Source of the DNA: CAMPJM01 sp964440915
GTDB taxonomy: Bacteria; Bacteroidota; Bacteroidia; Cytophagales; Cyclobacteriaceae
Length of the DNA stretch: 64,000 nt
Direction of reading: 5' to 3'
Assembly: GCA_964440915.1 (NCBI GenBank)
Contig: CAYTTV010000008.1
Span: 20,275-84,274 of the forward strand
The translations under genes and the position numbers were made by a program. The notes under the pieces were generated by a model. The model was not told the origin of the DNA, searched no databases, and saw only the letters and a program-made list of their open reading frames with translations. Positions within the stretch are counted from its first letter, which is position 1. Each line of letters opens with the position of its first letter. Shown here in pieces: positions 47,548 through 55,979 of the stretch.

Positions 47548-47555
47548 CAAAGATA
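47548..47555 (-). promoter_or_regulatory. -7-like box before the aminotransferase
   Basis: TATCTTTG on the minus strand, a full consensus match, four bases from the ATG, implying a very short or absent leader. No -33 element is visible. Confidence 0.4.
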
Positions 47556-47593
47556 CGTAGGAACACGCAGAGAAGGAACCCTACAGTATGCTG

Positions 47594-49627
47594 CTATTTT
47601 TTAAGAATGGTCACCTCAACTCTCCGGTTTAAAGCGCGAGTTTCTTCTGTGGCATTGCTAGCTACAGGTTTCGTGCCTCCATAAGCTTTTATGTTCAACC
47701 TTTTTCTTTCGACGCCATTTTGAATCAGATAATCCCTCACTTTTTCCACCCTTTCTAGTGAAAGCTGCAGGTTCAGTCGGGCGATACCTTGGTTGTCGGT
47801 GTGGCCACCAAGTTCAATCTCTACTTGAGCGTTCTCTTGCATCAACGCCAATAGACGACGGAGCTCAGGAAATGATTCTTCTAATAAAGTGGCCTTACTT
47901 CTTTCAAAGAAGATGTTATTAAGTTTGATTACGGCACCAACTTCTATCGGCACTAAATATAGGTCCCGTTCGATTTCTTCATAACTATCGATAGCAGTAA
48001 GGTCCATGTTTTCATTGACGGCCACATATCCTCTTGCACTGGCCATAAAGCCATAATTATTGCCTCTAGGAAGCACCAATTTGTAGCTGCCATCTACAGG
48101 GCTGGCGGTAGCTCTTCCTTTCTCTTCGCCCGAGGGTAGTATTTCGAAAATAACATCTGCACTGATCGGCTCTTTTGTCCTTTCATTAAAGACCCTGCCG
48201 CTGATCAGCACCACCGGGTCGGGTTTAAACTCGGAAGTCAAAGCTATTCTATAGATATCTTTCGAGTTGTTTTTAAGGTCTGCCTCCGACCCAGAATTAG
48301 AAACAAAATAAGCATACCGTCCGGCAGCATCTATGGTATAATAAGCATCCCAGGCACCGGTGTTTATGGACTTCCCGAGATTCTTGGGCGTTGTCCAATT
48401 TAGCCAGGTGTCGTCCAGCCTTCGAGTATAAAAGATGTCACTGCCGCCATAACCCGGGTGACCTTCAGAGGCGAAGTACAAGGTTTTGTCATCGGCGGCT
48501 AAAAAGGGAGAAAATTCAGCTTTATTGGTATTGATAATGTTTCCTAGGTTCATAGGTGCTGCCCATTCATTATTGCTTTTCCTAAAACTTACATACAAGT
48601 CTTGGTCGCCATAGGATTGATTTGTTTCTATCGCCATCAGCAAGACATTGCCATTGTTGGCAAGAAAATAATCTGCGTAGGGGTTTTTATTGACGTGCCC
48701 TTCGATATTCAGTTTTTCGGGAAAGCTCCAACCTGTCTTCGTTCTTCTGGAAATGGAAGCCCCATTTTGTGCCGATCCTTTGGTGTTGTACTGATTGATC
48801 AGGAGCAGGGTATTGCCATCGGGCGAGACTGCTGTAACACCGTTGGCAGAGCCGTCATTGATGGGTGCTCCCATATTAAGGGCGGGGGACCATTGGTCGT
48901 TTATCCATGTTGAATAATAAATATCGCCTTCATCTTTTCTGCCACCAGTGTTTTGGGGACTGTTTTGTCTTGTAAAATACAAGGTCTTGCCATCAGAAGA
49001 GATTACGGGTTTCGCTTCTATATACGGGGTGTTAACATTGGGGCCGAGGTGTTCTTTTGGTGTTGTAAAGGCCATTTCCTGCTGAATATTAGCTTGACCT
49101 AATCCGTATAGCTCCCGCTCTACATCAAGGCTTTCACCGCTTGCTACTATGCCGACCGCATCGACCTGCGCCCATCCTGTGTGTAAAATAGTGTTGATGT
49201 TTATTTCTACCTGAGCCACGCTATAGTCCGTCTGAGGTATAGCTACCACCATTACCCTATGATTAGTGCGTAATTTTTGTGCCTCTGCTTTATAAATGGA
49301 ATGTTTCTGCCCATCGGTATCATGCAACGCTATTTCCACGATCCTGCCAGGTTCATGATTTTCTACAATTACTATATTACGCACTTTTTGGGGTTCTTTA
49401 TAAGATACTATTATGGTACCAAAAGCCGCTTCACCTGACAATCGAAAGGCTTTGGAACTGAGCTGGCCAGAAGGGAGTGCATCGGGTGCTCCTAGAGCCT
49501 GGGAAGCTGGAAAACTGGTGTCGCCATTATAATCAAAGACAACGGTATTGGCCCATTGAATAAGACCTGTTTGTGCAAAAGAAGAGAGTGTAATAAAAAA
49601 GGTAAGCAATAAAAAGCAATACTTCAT
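47594..49627 (-). CDS. OmpA family protein with PD40 repeats
   Basis: About 677 residues from the ATG at 49627, which gives a perfect signal peptide (MKYCFLLLTFFITLSSFAQ). N-terminal beta-sandwich domain (about 25-180), PD40/TolB-like repeats at about 205-460 (PVISSDGKTLYFTRQNSPQ, AVSPDGNTLLLINQYN, PFLAADDKTLYFASEGHPG), a carboxypeptidase-regulatory-like domain at about 490-560, and the C-terminal OmpA domain with IELGGHTDNQGIARLNLQLSLERVEKVRDYL (key GHTDN and LSLERVEKV) that binds peptidoglycan. It links an extracellular or periplasmic propeller to the cell wall; PorE-like proteins of the type IX secretion system have a similar layout. Confidence 0.93.
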   Translation of the reverse strand: MKYCFLLLTFFITLSSFAQTGLIQWANTVVFDYNGDTSFPASQALGAPDALPSGQLSSKAFRLSGEAAFGTIIVSYKEPQKVRNIVIVENHEPGRIVEIALHDTDGQKHSIYKAEAQKLRTNHRVMVVAIPQTDYSVAQVEININTILHTGWAQVDAVGIVASGESLDVERELYGLGQANIQQEMAFTTPKEHLGPNVNTPYIEAKPVISSDGKTLYFTRQNSPQNTGGRKDEGDIYYSTWINDQWSPALNMGAPINDGSANGVTAVSPDGNTLLLINQYNTKGSAQNGASISRRTKTGWSFPEKLNIEGHVNKNPYADYFLANNGNVLLMAIETNQSYGDQDLYVSFRKSNNEWAAPMNLGNIINTNKAEFSPFLAADDKTLYFASEGHPGYGGSDIFYTRRLDDTWLNWTTPKNLGKSINTGAWDAYYTIDAAGRYAYFVSNSGSEADLKNNSKDIYRIALTSEFKPDPVVLISGRVFNERTKEPISADVIFEILPSGEEKGRATASPVDGSYKLVLPRGNNYGFMASARGYVAVNENMDLTAIDSYEEIERDLYLVPIEVGAVIKLNNIFFERSKATLLEESFPELRRLLALMQENAQVEIELGGHTDNQGIARLNLQLSLERVEKVRDYLIQNGVERKRLNIKAYGGTKPVASNATEETRALNRRVEVTILKK

Positions 49628-49778
49628 AGGGCATTTCAATGATTATGGTTGTATAACCTATAAATAAAAATTTAAATTCCACCAAAGCCTCGTTAGAAAC
49701 ATCTTAAGTAAGGTTTACGTCTCATAACAAAAAGAATATCTCGCCTGCTATAACTATAGAGGTAAAGGTATTTATAGG

Positions 49779-49786
49779 TATCTTTG
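49779..49786 (+). promoter_or_regulatory. Putative -7 element before the His/Cys-rich gene
   Basis: TATCTTTG, a full TAnnTTTG match, 21 bases before the GTG at 49808. No good -33 element at the usual distance. Confidence 0.35.
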
Positions 49787-49807
49787 TGGCGCTTTACATT
49801 TTGAATC

Positions 49808-50197
49808 GTGGAAGGAAAAATCCAATATAAAATATTGCCTGTGGCATTATTGCTCTTGTATATCATAGGCAGTAGTGCTCTTTTGCAATTCCATCATCAT
49901 TCAGATGTTTTTCAAAAAGCTTACGAAAAGGCATCTTCATGCGAGAAAAATATTCATTTCTCACATGTAGATCAAGAGGAGTGTTGCCAACATGATGCCC
50001 ACCTCTCCCCTTCATTCGTAAAATGCTCCATATGTGACCACCACATATTTCCTTCGTACCTTGCTACAGTACCTAGCTTTGCTTTTTTAGAGCTAAAGGT
50101 TTCGGCTCATTTTCTGGATTTGATCCCGAAACTCCATTCTACAAATCCATTAGCAGTCGATAATAAAGGGCCTCCCTTCATTTTTCTCTTTTCCTAA
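49808..50197 (+). CDS. His/Cys-rich small membrane protein, paired with TonB receptor
   Basis: 129 residues, GTG start. One hydrophobic helix (residues about 9-27) is followed by a metal-binding-looking segment: LQFHHHSD, then CEKNIHFSH, EECCQHDAHLS, and CSICDHHIFPS. These clusters of His and Cys over about 60 residues suggest binding of a transition metal such as zinc or copper, probably on the periplasmic side. The gene stands 63 bases ahead of a TonB receptor, so it may take up or hand over metal ions to the receptor system. The spacer holds a short hairpin. I recognise no named family. Confidence 0.75.
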   Translation: MEGKIQYKILPVALLLLYIIGSSALLQFHHHSDVFQKAYEKASSCEKNIHFSHVDQEECCQHDAHLSPSFVKCSICDHHIFPSYLATVPSFAFLELKVSAHFLDLIPKLHSTNPLAVDNKGPPFIFLFS

Positions 50198-50208
50198 TTC
50201 ATGCATAT

Positions 50209-50234
50209 GCCATAATCTTTATGGCCACTTTTTT
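50209..50234 (+). terminator. Hairpin between the small membrane protein and the TonB receptor
   Basis: GCCATAA-TCT-TTATGGC (seven-pair stem, three-base loop) followed three bases later by TTTTTT. A terminator or attenuator in the leader of the receptor gene; not seen to have an alternative fold. Confidence 0.4.
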
Positions 50235-50260
50235 AATTATTAATCCTTAAAAAAAGAGAG

Positions 50261-52651
50261 ATGAAAGGACAATTCATGGCCTTTTTCATATTGTTCAATA
50301 TTTTGAACAACATAGGCTTTGCTCAAAATAGTTTAACAGGAAAAATAACAGAAGCCTCTTCAGGCGAGCTGCTTATAGGAGCATCGGTTTTTATTTCAGA
50401 ACTAAAAACTGGTGCCTCCACAGATATTAATGGTGAATATAGAATAGACCATATCCCTTCTGGGACATATCTTATAGAGGTACGGTATATCGGTCATAAG
50501 AACTTGGTAAGGAAATTGACCATAAGCGGGGAAGTGCGCCAAGACTTTGTTTTGGCGCAAGCCGTATCCGAGCTTAGTGAAGTGGTGGTTACTGGGGTTG
50601 CCCAAGCCACAGAGTTGAAAGAAAGTCCAGTCATCATCAAGCCATTAAGTGCTGATGTTTTACATGGGCAATCGAACCAAAATCTTATCGATGCCTTGAG
50701 GAACGTGCCGGGGGTAGATCAGGTAACCACTGGAACAGGCATTTCAAAGCCTGTCATACGAGGGCTTGGTTATAACCGGATTGTGACTTTATGGAACGGT
50801 ATCAGACAGGAAGGGCAGCAGTGGGGCGATGAGCACGGTATTGAAATAGATGAATATACCATAGACAGGGTGGAAATTATAAAAGGACCGGGCAGTTTGC
50901 TTTATGGTTCCGATGCCATAGCAGGCGTAGTAAATTTTTTACCTGCCAAGTCTTTGCCCATAGGCCAAATGCATACTTCATTGAATGCCAACTACCAGTC
51001 GAGCAATAACTTGATAGGCTACTCTTTGGCCAATGAAGGCAACAGAGGAGGCCTGCAATGGGCAGGAAGGTTCACGAATAAATTTGCGGGAAACTACAGC
51101 AATCCTTATGATGGGAAAGTCTATAACTCGGGCTTCAAGGAAATTGATGGAAGCCTTTCCGTAGGGGTAGCAAAAAAGTGGGGCTATAGCTATTTGAGCG
51201 TAAGTTCATTTAACCAAAGGGTTGGAATTGTGGAAGGTGAGCGAGATGACGAGGGCAGATTTTTAAAAGTGACTTCTGATAATGGTGATGCAACAGAAGA
51301 GCCTGTATCGAGCAGCGATTTAAGTGGATATAGGATTGGTTTGCCTTATCAGGATATTCATCATTTTAGGGTGGTTTCCAATAGCAATATCATATTAGGC
51401 AATTCCTCTATGCGGATCGATGTTGGTTTCCAAAAAAATACCAGGAAAGAATATGCTGATCCTTTGCATCCGGATGAGGAAGAGTTGTACATGGATTTGA
51501 ATACGATCAATTACAGCATAAAATATCGCGTGCCTTCCGTGGCTGGTTGGGAATCTACCATAGGCGTAGGGGGCATGATCCAAAAGAACACCAATAAGGG
51601 GGAGGAGTATTTAATCCCAGACTATAATAGTTGGGAAGTAGGTGTCTTTGCGCTTTCTCAAAAGGCGCTTAGTGATAAGGTAACCATAGCTGGAGGTGTG
51701 CGATTCGATATAAAAAAGTCGCATACAGATCGATTGGTTCTGGAAGAAGAGGGCGTAAAATTTGAAGGGTTTGAGAAGTTCTATGATAATTTTTCAGGGA
51801 GCGTAGGGATCTCTTATAGGCCTGACGATGACAATACGATAAAGTTTAATGTGAGCCGTGGGTTTCGCTCTCCTAATATTTCTGAAATTGGGTCTAATGG
51901 AAAGCATGAGGGAACATTTCGATACGAATATGGCAATAAGGACCTGAAGCCAGAGGTAAGTCACCAGTTCGATTTAGGATATTTCTTAAATACTGATCAC
52001 GTTACTTTTGAAGTGACCCCCTTTGTTAATCTTCTCCGGGATTATATCTATTTGGAGAAGCTTAGCAGCCTTGCGGGAGGAGATTCTATTCCCGACCCTG
52101 AAGATTCTGGAAGTACTGCTTTTCGGTACACCCAAGGAAATGCGACGCTGTATGGGGGTGAGGTTTACTTAGACATCCATCCTCATCCGTTAGACTGGCT
52201 GCATATAGAAAATTCCTTTTCTTATGTGCGTGCTACCCAGGCAAACCAACCCGATAGCTTACGAAATCTGCCCTTTATACCTGCCCCCAATTATAAAGGA
52301 GGGATAAGAGCCCATTTTAATAACGTCGGCAGTATATTTTCGAATGCTCATGTCAAGTTTGGTTTGGTTCATTATTTTGCTCAGGACCACATCTTTTCTG
52401 CTTATGATACAGAAACAGCCACACCAGGGTATACCTTGCTCAATGCAGGGATAGGAAGTGACATCAATGTCTTTTCACCCAGCAGCCAGGCCAAACTCAG
52501 CCTTTTCCTCTCCGTGGAAAACCTGGCCAACATCGCCTATCAAAGTCATTTGAGCAGGCTGAAGTATGCACCTATTAATCCTGCTTCAGGAAGATATGGC
52601 GTGTTTAATATGGGGAGGAATTTTAGCGTTAAAATGGTTTTGTCGATCTGA
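50261..52651 (+). CDS. TonB-dependent receptor
   Basis: 796 residues: signal peptide, carboxypeptidase-D-like domain (SLTGKITEASSGELLIGASVF), plug with SKPVIRGLGYNRIVTLWNG and IDRVEIIKGPGSLLYGSDAIAG, and a full barrel to the C-terminus (NFSVKMVLSI). It takes up a small ligand across the outer membrane with TonB energy. The neighbouring His/Cys-rich protein suggests a metal or metal-complex substrate such as zinc. The plug has the FepA/ZnuD-like arrangement; the actual substrate is unproven. Shine-Dalgarno-like AGAGAG lies just before the ATG, unusual for this genome. Confidence 0.92.
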   Translation: MKGQFMAFFILFNILNNIGFAQNSLTGKITEASSGELLIGASVFISELKTGASTDINGEYRIDHIPSGTYLIEVRYIGHKNLVRKLTISGEVRQDFVLAQAVSELSEVVVTGVAQATELKESPVIIKPLSADVLHGQSNQNLIDALRNVPGVDQVTTGTGISKPVIRGLGYNRIVTLWNGIRQEGQQWGDEHGIEIDEYTIDRVEIIKGPGSLLYGSDAIAGVVNFLPAKSLPIGQMHTSLNANYQSSNNLIGYSLANEGNRGGLQWAGRFTNKFAGNYSNPYDGKVYNSGFKEIDGSLSVGVAKKWGYSYLSVSSFNQRVGIVEGERDDEGRFLKVTSDNGDATEEPVSSSDLSGYRIGLPYQDIHHFRVVSNSNIILGNSSMRIDVGFQKNTRKEYADPLHPDEEELYMDLNTINYSIKYRVPSVAGWESTIGVGGMIQKNTNKGEEYLIPDYNSWEVGVFALSQKALSDKVTIAGGVRFDIKKSHTDRLVLEEEGVKFEGFEKFYDNFSGSVGISYRPDDDNTIKFNVSRGFRSPNISEIGSNGKHEGTFRYEYGNKDLKPEVSHQFDLGYFLNTDHVTFEVTPFVNLLRDYIYLEKLSSLAGGDSIPDPEDSGSTAFRYTQGNATLYGGEVYLDIHPHPLDWLHIENSFSYVRATQANQPDSLRNLPFIPAPNYKGGIRAHFNNVGSIFSNAHVKFGLVHYFAQDHIFSAYDTETATPGYTLLNAGIGSDINVFSPSSQAKLSLFLSVENLANIAYQSHLSRLKYAPINPASGRYGVFNMGRNFSVKMVLSI

Positions 52652-52719
52652 TACATCGATATACCTAAGTTATGCCCTATGCAGAAAAAAATCGTACCTT
52701 AGTGTAAAATAACAGCTGA

Positions 52720-53295
52720 ATGCCTAACCTTTATATGATTTCCGGATGTAATGGAGCAGGAAAAACAACGGCCTCCTATACCATACTTCCTGAAATTCTT
52801 AATTGTAAGGAATTTGTGAATGCTGATGAAATTGCAAAAGGGCTTTCTCCATTTCAGCCGGAAAAAGTTTCTTTAGAGGCCGGAAGGATAATGTTGGAGA
52901 GAATTGAGGATTTATTGAGAATAAAAGCAGATTTTGCCTTTGAGACAACTTTATCTACCAGGAGTTACGTTAATACTGTAAAACGAGCCAAAGAAAGTGA
53001 ATATCAGGTAACCTTGTTGTACTTTTGGCTAAACTCTCAGGAACTTGCAATAGAAAGAGTAAAGGAAAGGGTGAAAGAGGGAGGACATAATATCCCTGAG
53101 CAAGTTATAAGGAGAAGGTATAACAAAGGGGTTAAAAATTTGATTAACCTGTTTATTCCTGTAGTAGACAACTGGATGGTTATAGATAATTCAGAGAATC
53201 CATTTCTAACCGTTGCTGAAGGACAGCAAGGAGAGAATATGATAATTCATGATAAAAATATTTGGAACAGAATAATTGAAATTTCAAATGAATAA
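52720..53295 (+). CDS. Zeta-toxin-like P-loop kinase
   Basis: 191 residues. Walker A SGCNGAGKTT (Lys15), a second conserved segment EFVNADEIAKGLSPFQPE and FAFETTLSTRSY, and the C-terminal RVKERVKEGGHNIPEQVIRRRYN with the basic residues that contact ATP. This is the pattern of zeta toxins, which phosphorylate UDP-N-acetylglucosamine, and of related small AAA kinases. The reading frame overlaps by eight bases a 50-codon ORF that may encode its partner. No upstream antitoxin gene exists in the 68-base gap. Kinase activity on a nucleotide-sugar is inference; a housekeeping kinase is possible. Confidence 0.88.
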   Translation: MPNLYMISGCNGAGKTTASYTILPEILNCKEFVNADEIAKGLSPFQPEKVSLEAGRIMLERIEDLLRIKADFAFETTLSTRSYVNTVKRAKESEYQVTLLYFWLNSQELAIERVKERVKEGGHNIPEQVIRRRYNKGVKNLINLFIPVVDNWMVIDNSENPFLTVAEGQQGENMIIHDKNIWNRIIEISNE

Positions 53296-53440
53296 TAAAG
53301 AATTAAGAGAAAAGATAATGTCAGGACTTGAATTAAGCTTTAAAAGGCTGGTAAGTTCAAAAAGCAAAGAAGATAAAGAACTGGTTTTTTCTAAGGACGG
53401 AAAAATTGTTAAAATAAAAGCCAGAGACCTTGAAAAATGA
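53288..53440 (+). CDS. Small partner ORF (50 aa), possible antitoxin
   Basis: Fifty codons starting ATG at 53288, inside the last eight bases of the kinase gene, and ending TGA at 53440. Sequence is helical and basic in the front half (MNNKELREKIMSGLELSFK), then a strand-like segment (ELVFSKDGKIVKIKA). Overlap with the kinase points to translational coupling. Small proteins with a DGKIV.I.A core are, from memory, found next to zeta-toxin-like genes; I could not verify this. It is too short for gene-length cut-offs and may be missed by automatic annotation. Followed by a strong bidirectional terminator. Confidence 0.6.
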   Translation: MNNKELREKIMSGLELSFKRLVSSKSKEDKELVFSKDGKIVKIKARDLEK

Positions 53441-53535
53441 AATGCACAAGGGCATAACAATGTATAAAAAGAGCAGCGGGTTCAGTGGTAATCGAATTTT
53501 CTGCTTTTTTTATACTCACCGAAGTGCCTTGGTAG

Positions 53536-53579
53536 AAATTGAAAAAGGGCTGCCTGAAAAGGCAGCCCTTTTTCAATTT
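53536..53579. terminator. Perfect 20-bp bidirectional terminator hairpin
   Basis: AAATTGAAAAAGGGCTGCCT pairs base for base with its complement across a GAAA loop, A-rich on one side and T-rich on the other. It serves the zeta-like unit (plus strand) and the transketolase operon (minus strand). Confidence 0.9.
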
Positions 53580-53591
53580 ATCAATGTCTGT

Positions 53592-54551
53592 CTATTGATT
53601 TTTCCTCGCTATAGCTTTTTTAGCAGCTTCTACGATGTTTTCTGTACTCAAGCCATATTTGGTCAATAGTTCCAAAGGCTTCCCGCTTTCTCCGAATGAA
53701 TCGTTAACACCGATCATTTCCAGTGGGGCAGGGGCATTCCTTACAAGGGTCTGCGCAATACTGTCTCCAAGTCCACCGTTCAACTGATGTTCTTCTGCTG
53801 ATACTGCACAGCCTGTTTTGGCTACTGAAGTCAATATAGCTTGTACATCAAGTGGTTTGATGGTGTGGATGTTGATCACTTCCGCACTAATGCCTTGCTC
53901 AGCAAGTATTGCTTCCGCTTCGATTGCGTACCATACCATGTGACCAGTGGCAAATATGGATACATCCTTTCCTTCGATAAAACGGATGGCTTTACCGATT
54001 TCAAACTTTTGGTCAGCTGGTGTGAATATTGGCATTGCAGGCCTTCCAAACCTCAAATACACAGGACCCTCGTACTCTGCAATGGCGATTGTAGCCGCTT
54101 TGGTTTGGTTAAAATCGCAGGGGTTGATTACCGTCATATGAGGCATCATCTTCATCATGCCAATATCTTCGAGAATCTGGTGGGTAGCACCATCTTCTCC
54201 CAAGGTCAAGCCCGCATGGGAAGCACATATTTTGACATTTTTGTCCGAATAAGCGATTGATTGCCTAATTTGATCGTACACCCTTCCTGTAGAAAAGTTG
54301 GCGAATGTTCCTGTAAATGGGATTTTTCCACCGATAGTCATGCCTGCTGCCAAGCCCATCATATTCGCTTCGGCAATACCCACTTGAAAAAATCTTTCTG
54401 GGAATGCTTTTCTAAAAGCATGCATTTTCAGTGATCCAGTAAGGTCAGCACAAAGGCCAACTACATTGGGGTTTCTCTTGCCAGCTTCTAGCAGGCCTTC
54501 TCCGAATCCGGAGCGGGTATCTTTCTTTTCTGTATAAGTAAATTTTGTCAT
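53592..54551 (-). CDS. tktB: Transketolase, C-terminal half
   Basis: 319 residues: the pyrimidine-binding and C-terminal domains of transketolase (DTRSGFGEGLLEAGKRNPN, GIAEANMMGLAAGMTIGGK, GLTLGEDGATHQILEDIG, YLRFGRPA). With the N-terminal subunit at 55980 it forms a heteromeric transketolase of the pentose phosphate pathway. Its start ATG overlaps the stop TGA of the vWA gene by four bases (ATGA), so translation is coupled to that gene. It is the last gene of the six-gene run and ends at the strong bidirectional hairpin. Confidence 0.93.
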   Translation of the reverse strand: MTKFTYTEKKDTRSGFGEGLLEAGKRNPNVVGLCADLTGSLKMHAFRKAFPERFFQVGIAEANMMGLAAGMTIGGKIPFTGTFANFSTGRVYDQIRQSIAYSDKNVKICASHAGLTLGEDGATHQILEDIGMMKMMPHMTVINPCDFNQTKAATIAIAEYEGPVYLRFGRPAMPIFTPADQKFEIGKAIRFIEGKDVSIFATGHMVWYAIEAEAILAEQGISAEVINIHTIKPLDVQAILTSVAKTGCAVSAEEHQLNGGLGDSIAQTLVRNAPAPLEMIGVNDSFGESGKPLELLTKYGLSTENIVEAAKKAIARKNQ

Positions 54552-55954
54552 CTACCAAATAGTTTTAAATTAGTTGTTGATCCTGATGTTATTGAAAACT
54601 TTTTTATTTCTGTGTATTTGCTTCCTAAAGCACTGTTTGCTCTAAAGACCATCTGATAATTACCGGGCTGTACTGCCATAGTAAGCCTTGTCCTATCTTC
54701 TGGAAGGTTAAACAGCCAACGTTGTTGGCCATTTTCGTTCAACTCATAGAGGCTTCCAATTCCTCTCACACTGGCATTGATGTTCAATAAACCTGGAGCA
54801 GGGATGTTAATCACTGTGTTTGCATTCGGGTCTATCTGAACATTCGCATAATGCTTCCGAGGTAAAGTTAATACTTCTATATCATAGTTACCAACCAAGT
54901 ACTGCTCTTTACCAGGCACATCTAAAATATTAACAATGGCACTGTTGCCGGCTTTTCTAACGATTGCCTTCACACCTTTGTCATATTCTGTATGTCCCCT
55001 TTGTTGTAGCGTAAGCGTACCGCGTGGAATTTTGATCGAAAGAACATTATGCTCTCCTGGAACAATTGCCAGGTTTCTTTGAACAACTTGGGGCAATGTG
55101 TTCACGACCATATCGTACGACGCTACGGCATCAATCTCTACAGAGTCAGGTTTTCCTTTGTTGTCTCTATAATGCACAAAATTATAGGTTGGCTCACCTG
55201 TCACATTGTTGACAAAAGTAACATTGACATTGGTTTCATTGGGATTGCCATCGATGTCCAACAGTTCTACGCTTACAGTTGTCTTGTCCAAGGTTTGCCG
55301 AAGTGCCTTGTTCAAAACATTTTGAAAAGCGGCGATATTATTGGCGTCAAAAAACTGCCCCAGGCAACCAAACTGCTTTTCATAGTTCTTGTCCATGCCA
55401 ATGCCAATGACGAACGGCTTAAGGAAAATCCTTTTCTTCTGAAGCTCATATGAAACCTGACAAGGATCACCATCACAGGACTCTAGTCCGTCTGTAATGA
55501 TGATAATGATATTTCTAGCATTATCATCAAGAGGAAAATCTTTGGCCGATTCACTCAATGAATAAGCAATGGGCGTATTCCCTTGAGGTTTTATTGCCAT
55601 TAGCTTCTTGATGATCTCTTGATGGTTGTTGGGTCCAAAACCCACTTCCAGCTTAGAGTCTTCACATACCTGTGGCCTGCTAGGAAACTGATGGCCATAT
55701 ACGCGCAAGGCAAGATGCAAGTCTTGGTTGGTCTGCAAAGAGTCAACCATCTTAGCCAAGAGCCTTTTTGCTGCCATGATTCTCGTCGTGTTTTCCCAAG
55801 GCGCTAACATGCTGCCAGAACCGTCGAGAAGAAATAGTATCCTAGTCTTCTGGGGTAGCTCTTGCTGGTTTACTTGACCGTACACCGTACTGCTGCCCAA
55901 TAGGGTAGACAACAAGAGTCCAAGCCATAAGTATAAGATCTGTGCCTTTGGCAA
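54548..55954 (-). CDS. Von Willebrand factor A domain protein, within the transketolase operon
   Basis: 468 residues. The TTG start at 55954 is required: it is the only start that keeps the complete signal peptide (MPKAQILYLWLGLLLSTLLG). The vWA domain at about 35-215 has an intact MIDAS (DGSGS, then later Thr and Asp: IIIITDGLESCDGDPC). The rest is beta-rich repeats (VSVELLDIDGNPNETNVNVTF, YDKGVKAIVRKAGNSAIVN). It is secreted to the periplasm or surface, with no membrane anchor besides the signal. Its place between the two halves of transketolase has no metabolic reason I know; binding of the 4-base overlap to tktB argues for constant cotranslation. Confidence 0.9.
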   Translation of the reverse strand: MPKAQILYLWLGLLLSTLLGSSTVYGQVNQQELPQKTRILFLLDGSGSMLAPWENTTRIMAAKRLLAKMVDSLQTNQDLHLALRVYGHQFPSRPQVCEDSKLEVGFGPNNHQEIIKKLMAIKPQGNTPIAYSLSESAKDFPLDDNARNIIIIITDGLESCDGDPCQVSYELQKKRIFLKPFVIGIGMDKNYEKQFGCLGQFFDANNIAAFQNVLNKALRQTLDKTTVSVELLDIDGNPNETNVNVTFVNNVTGEPTYNFVHYRDNKGKPDSVEIDAVASYDMVVNTLPQVVQRNLAIVPGEHNVLSIKIPRGTLTLQQRGHTEYDKGVKAIVRKAGNSAIVNILDVPGKEQYLVGNYDIEVLTLPRKHYANVQIDPNANTVINIPAPGLLNINASVRGIGSLYELNENGQQRWLFNLPEDRTRLTMAVQPGNYQMVFRANSALGSKYTEIKKFSITSGSTTNLKLFGR

Positions 55955-55979
55955 GTCATTTTTATTTAATACGCACTAA

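Noticed and set aside
53841..54260. A 139-codon plus-strand frame in the transketolase C-half region
   Set aside because: Antisense shadow of tktB; Cys/Trp/His-rich nonsense translation.
55049..55453. A 134-codon plus-strand frame over the vWA gene
   Set aside because: Antisense shadow, no start context.
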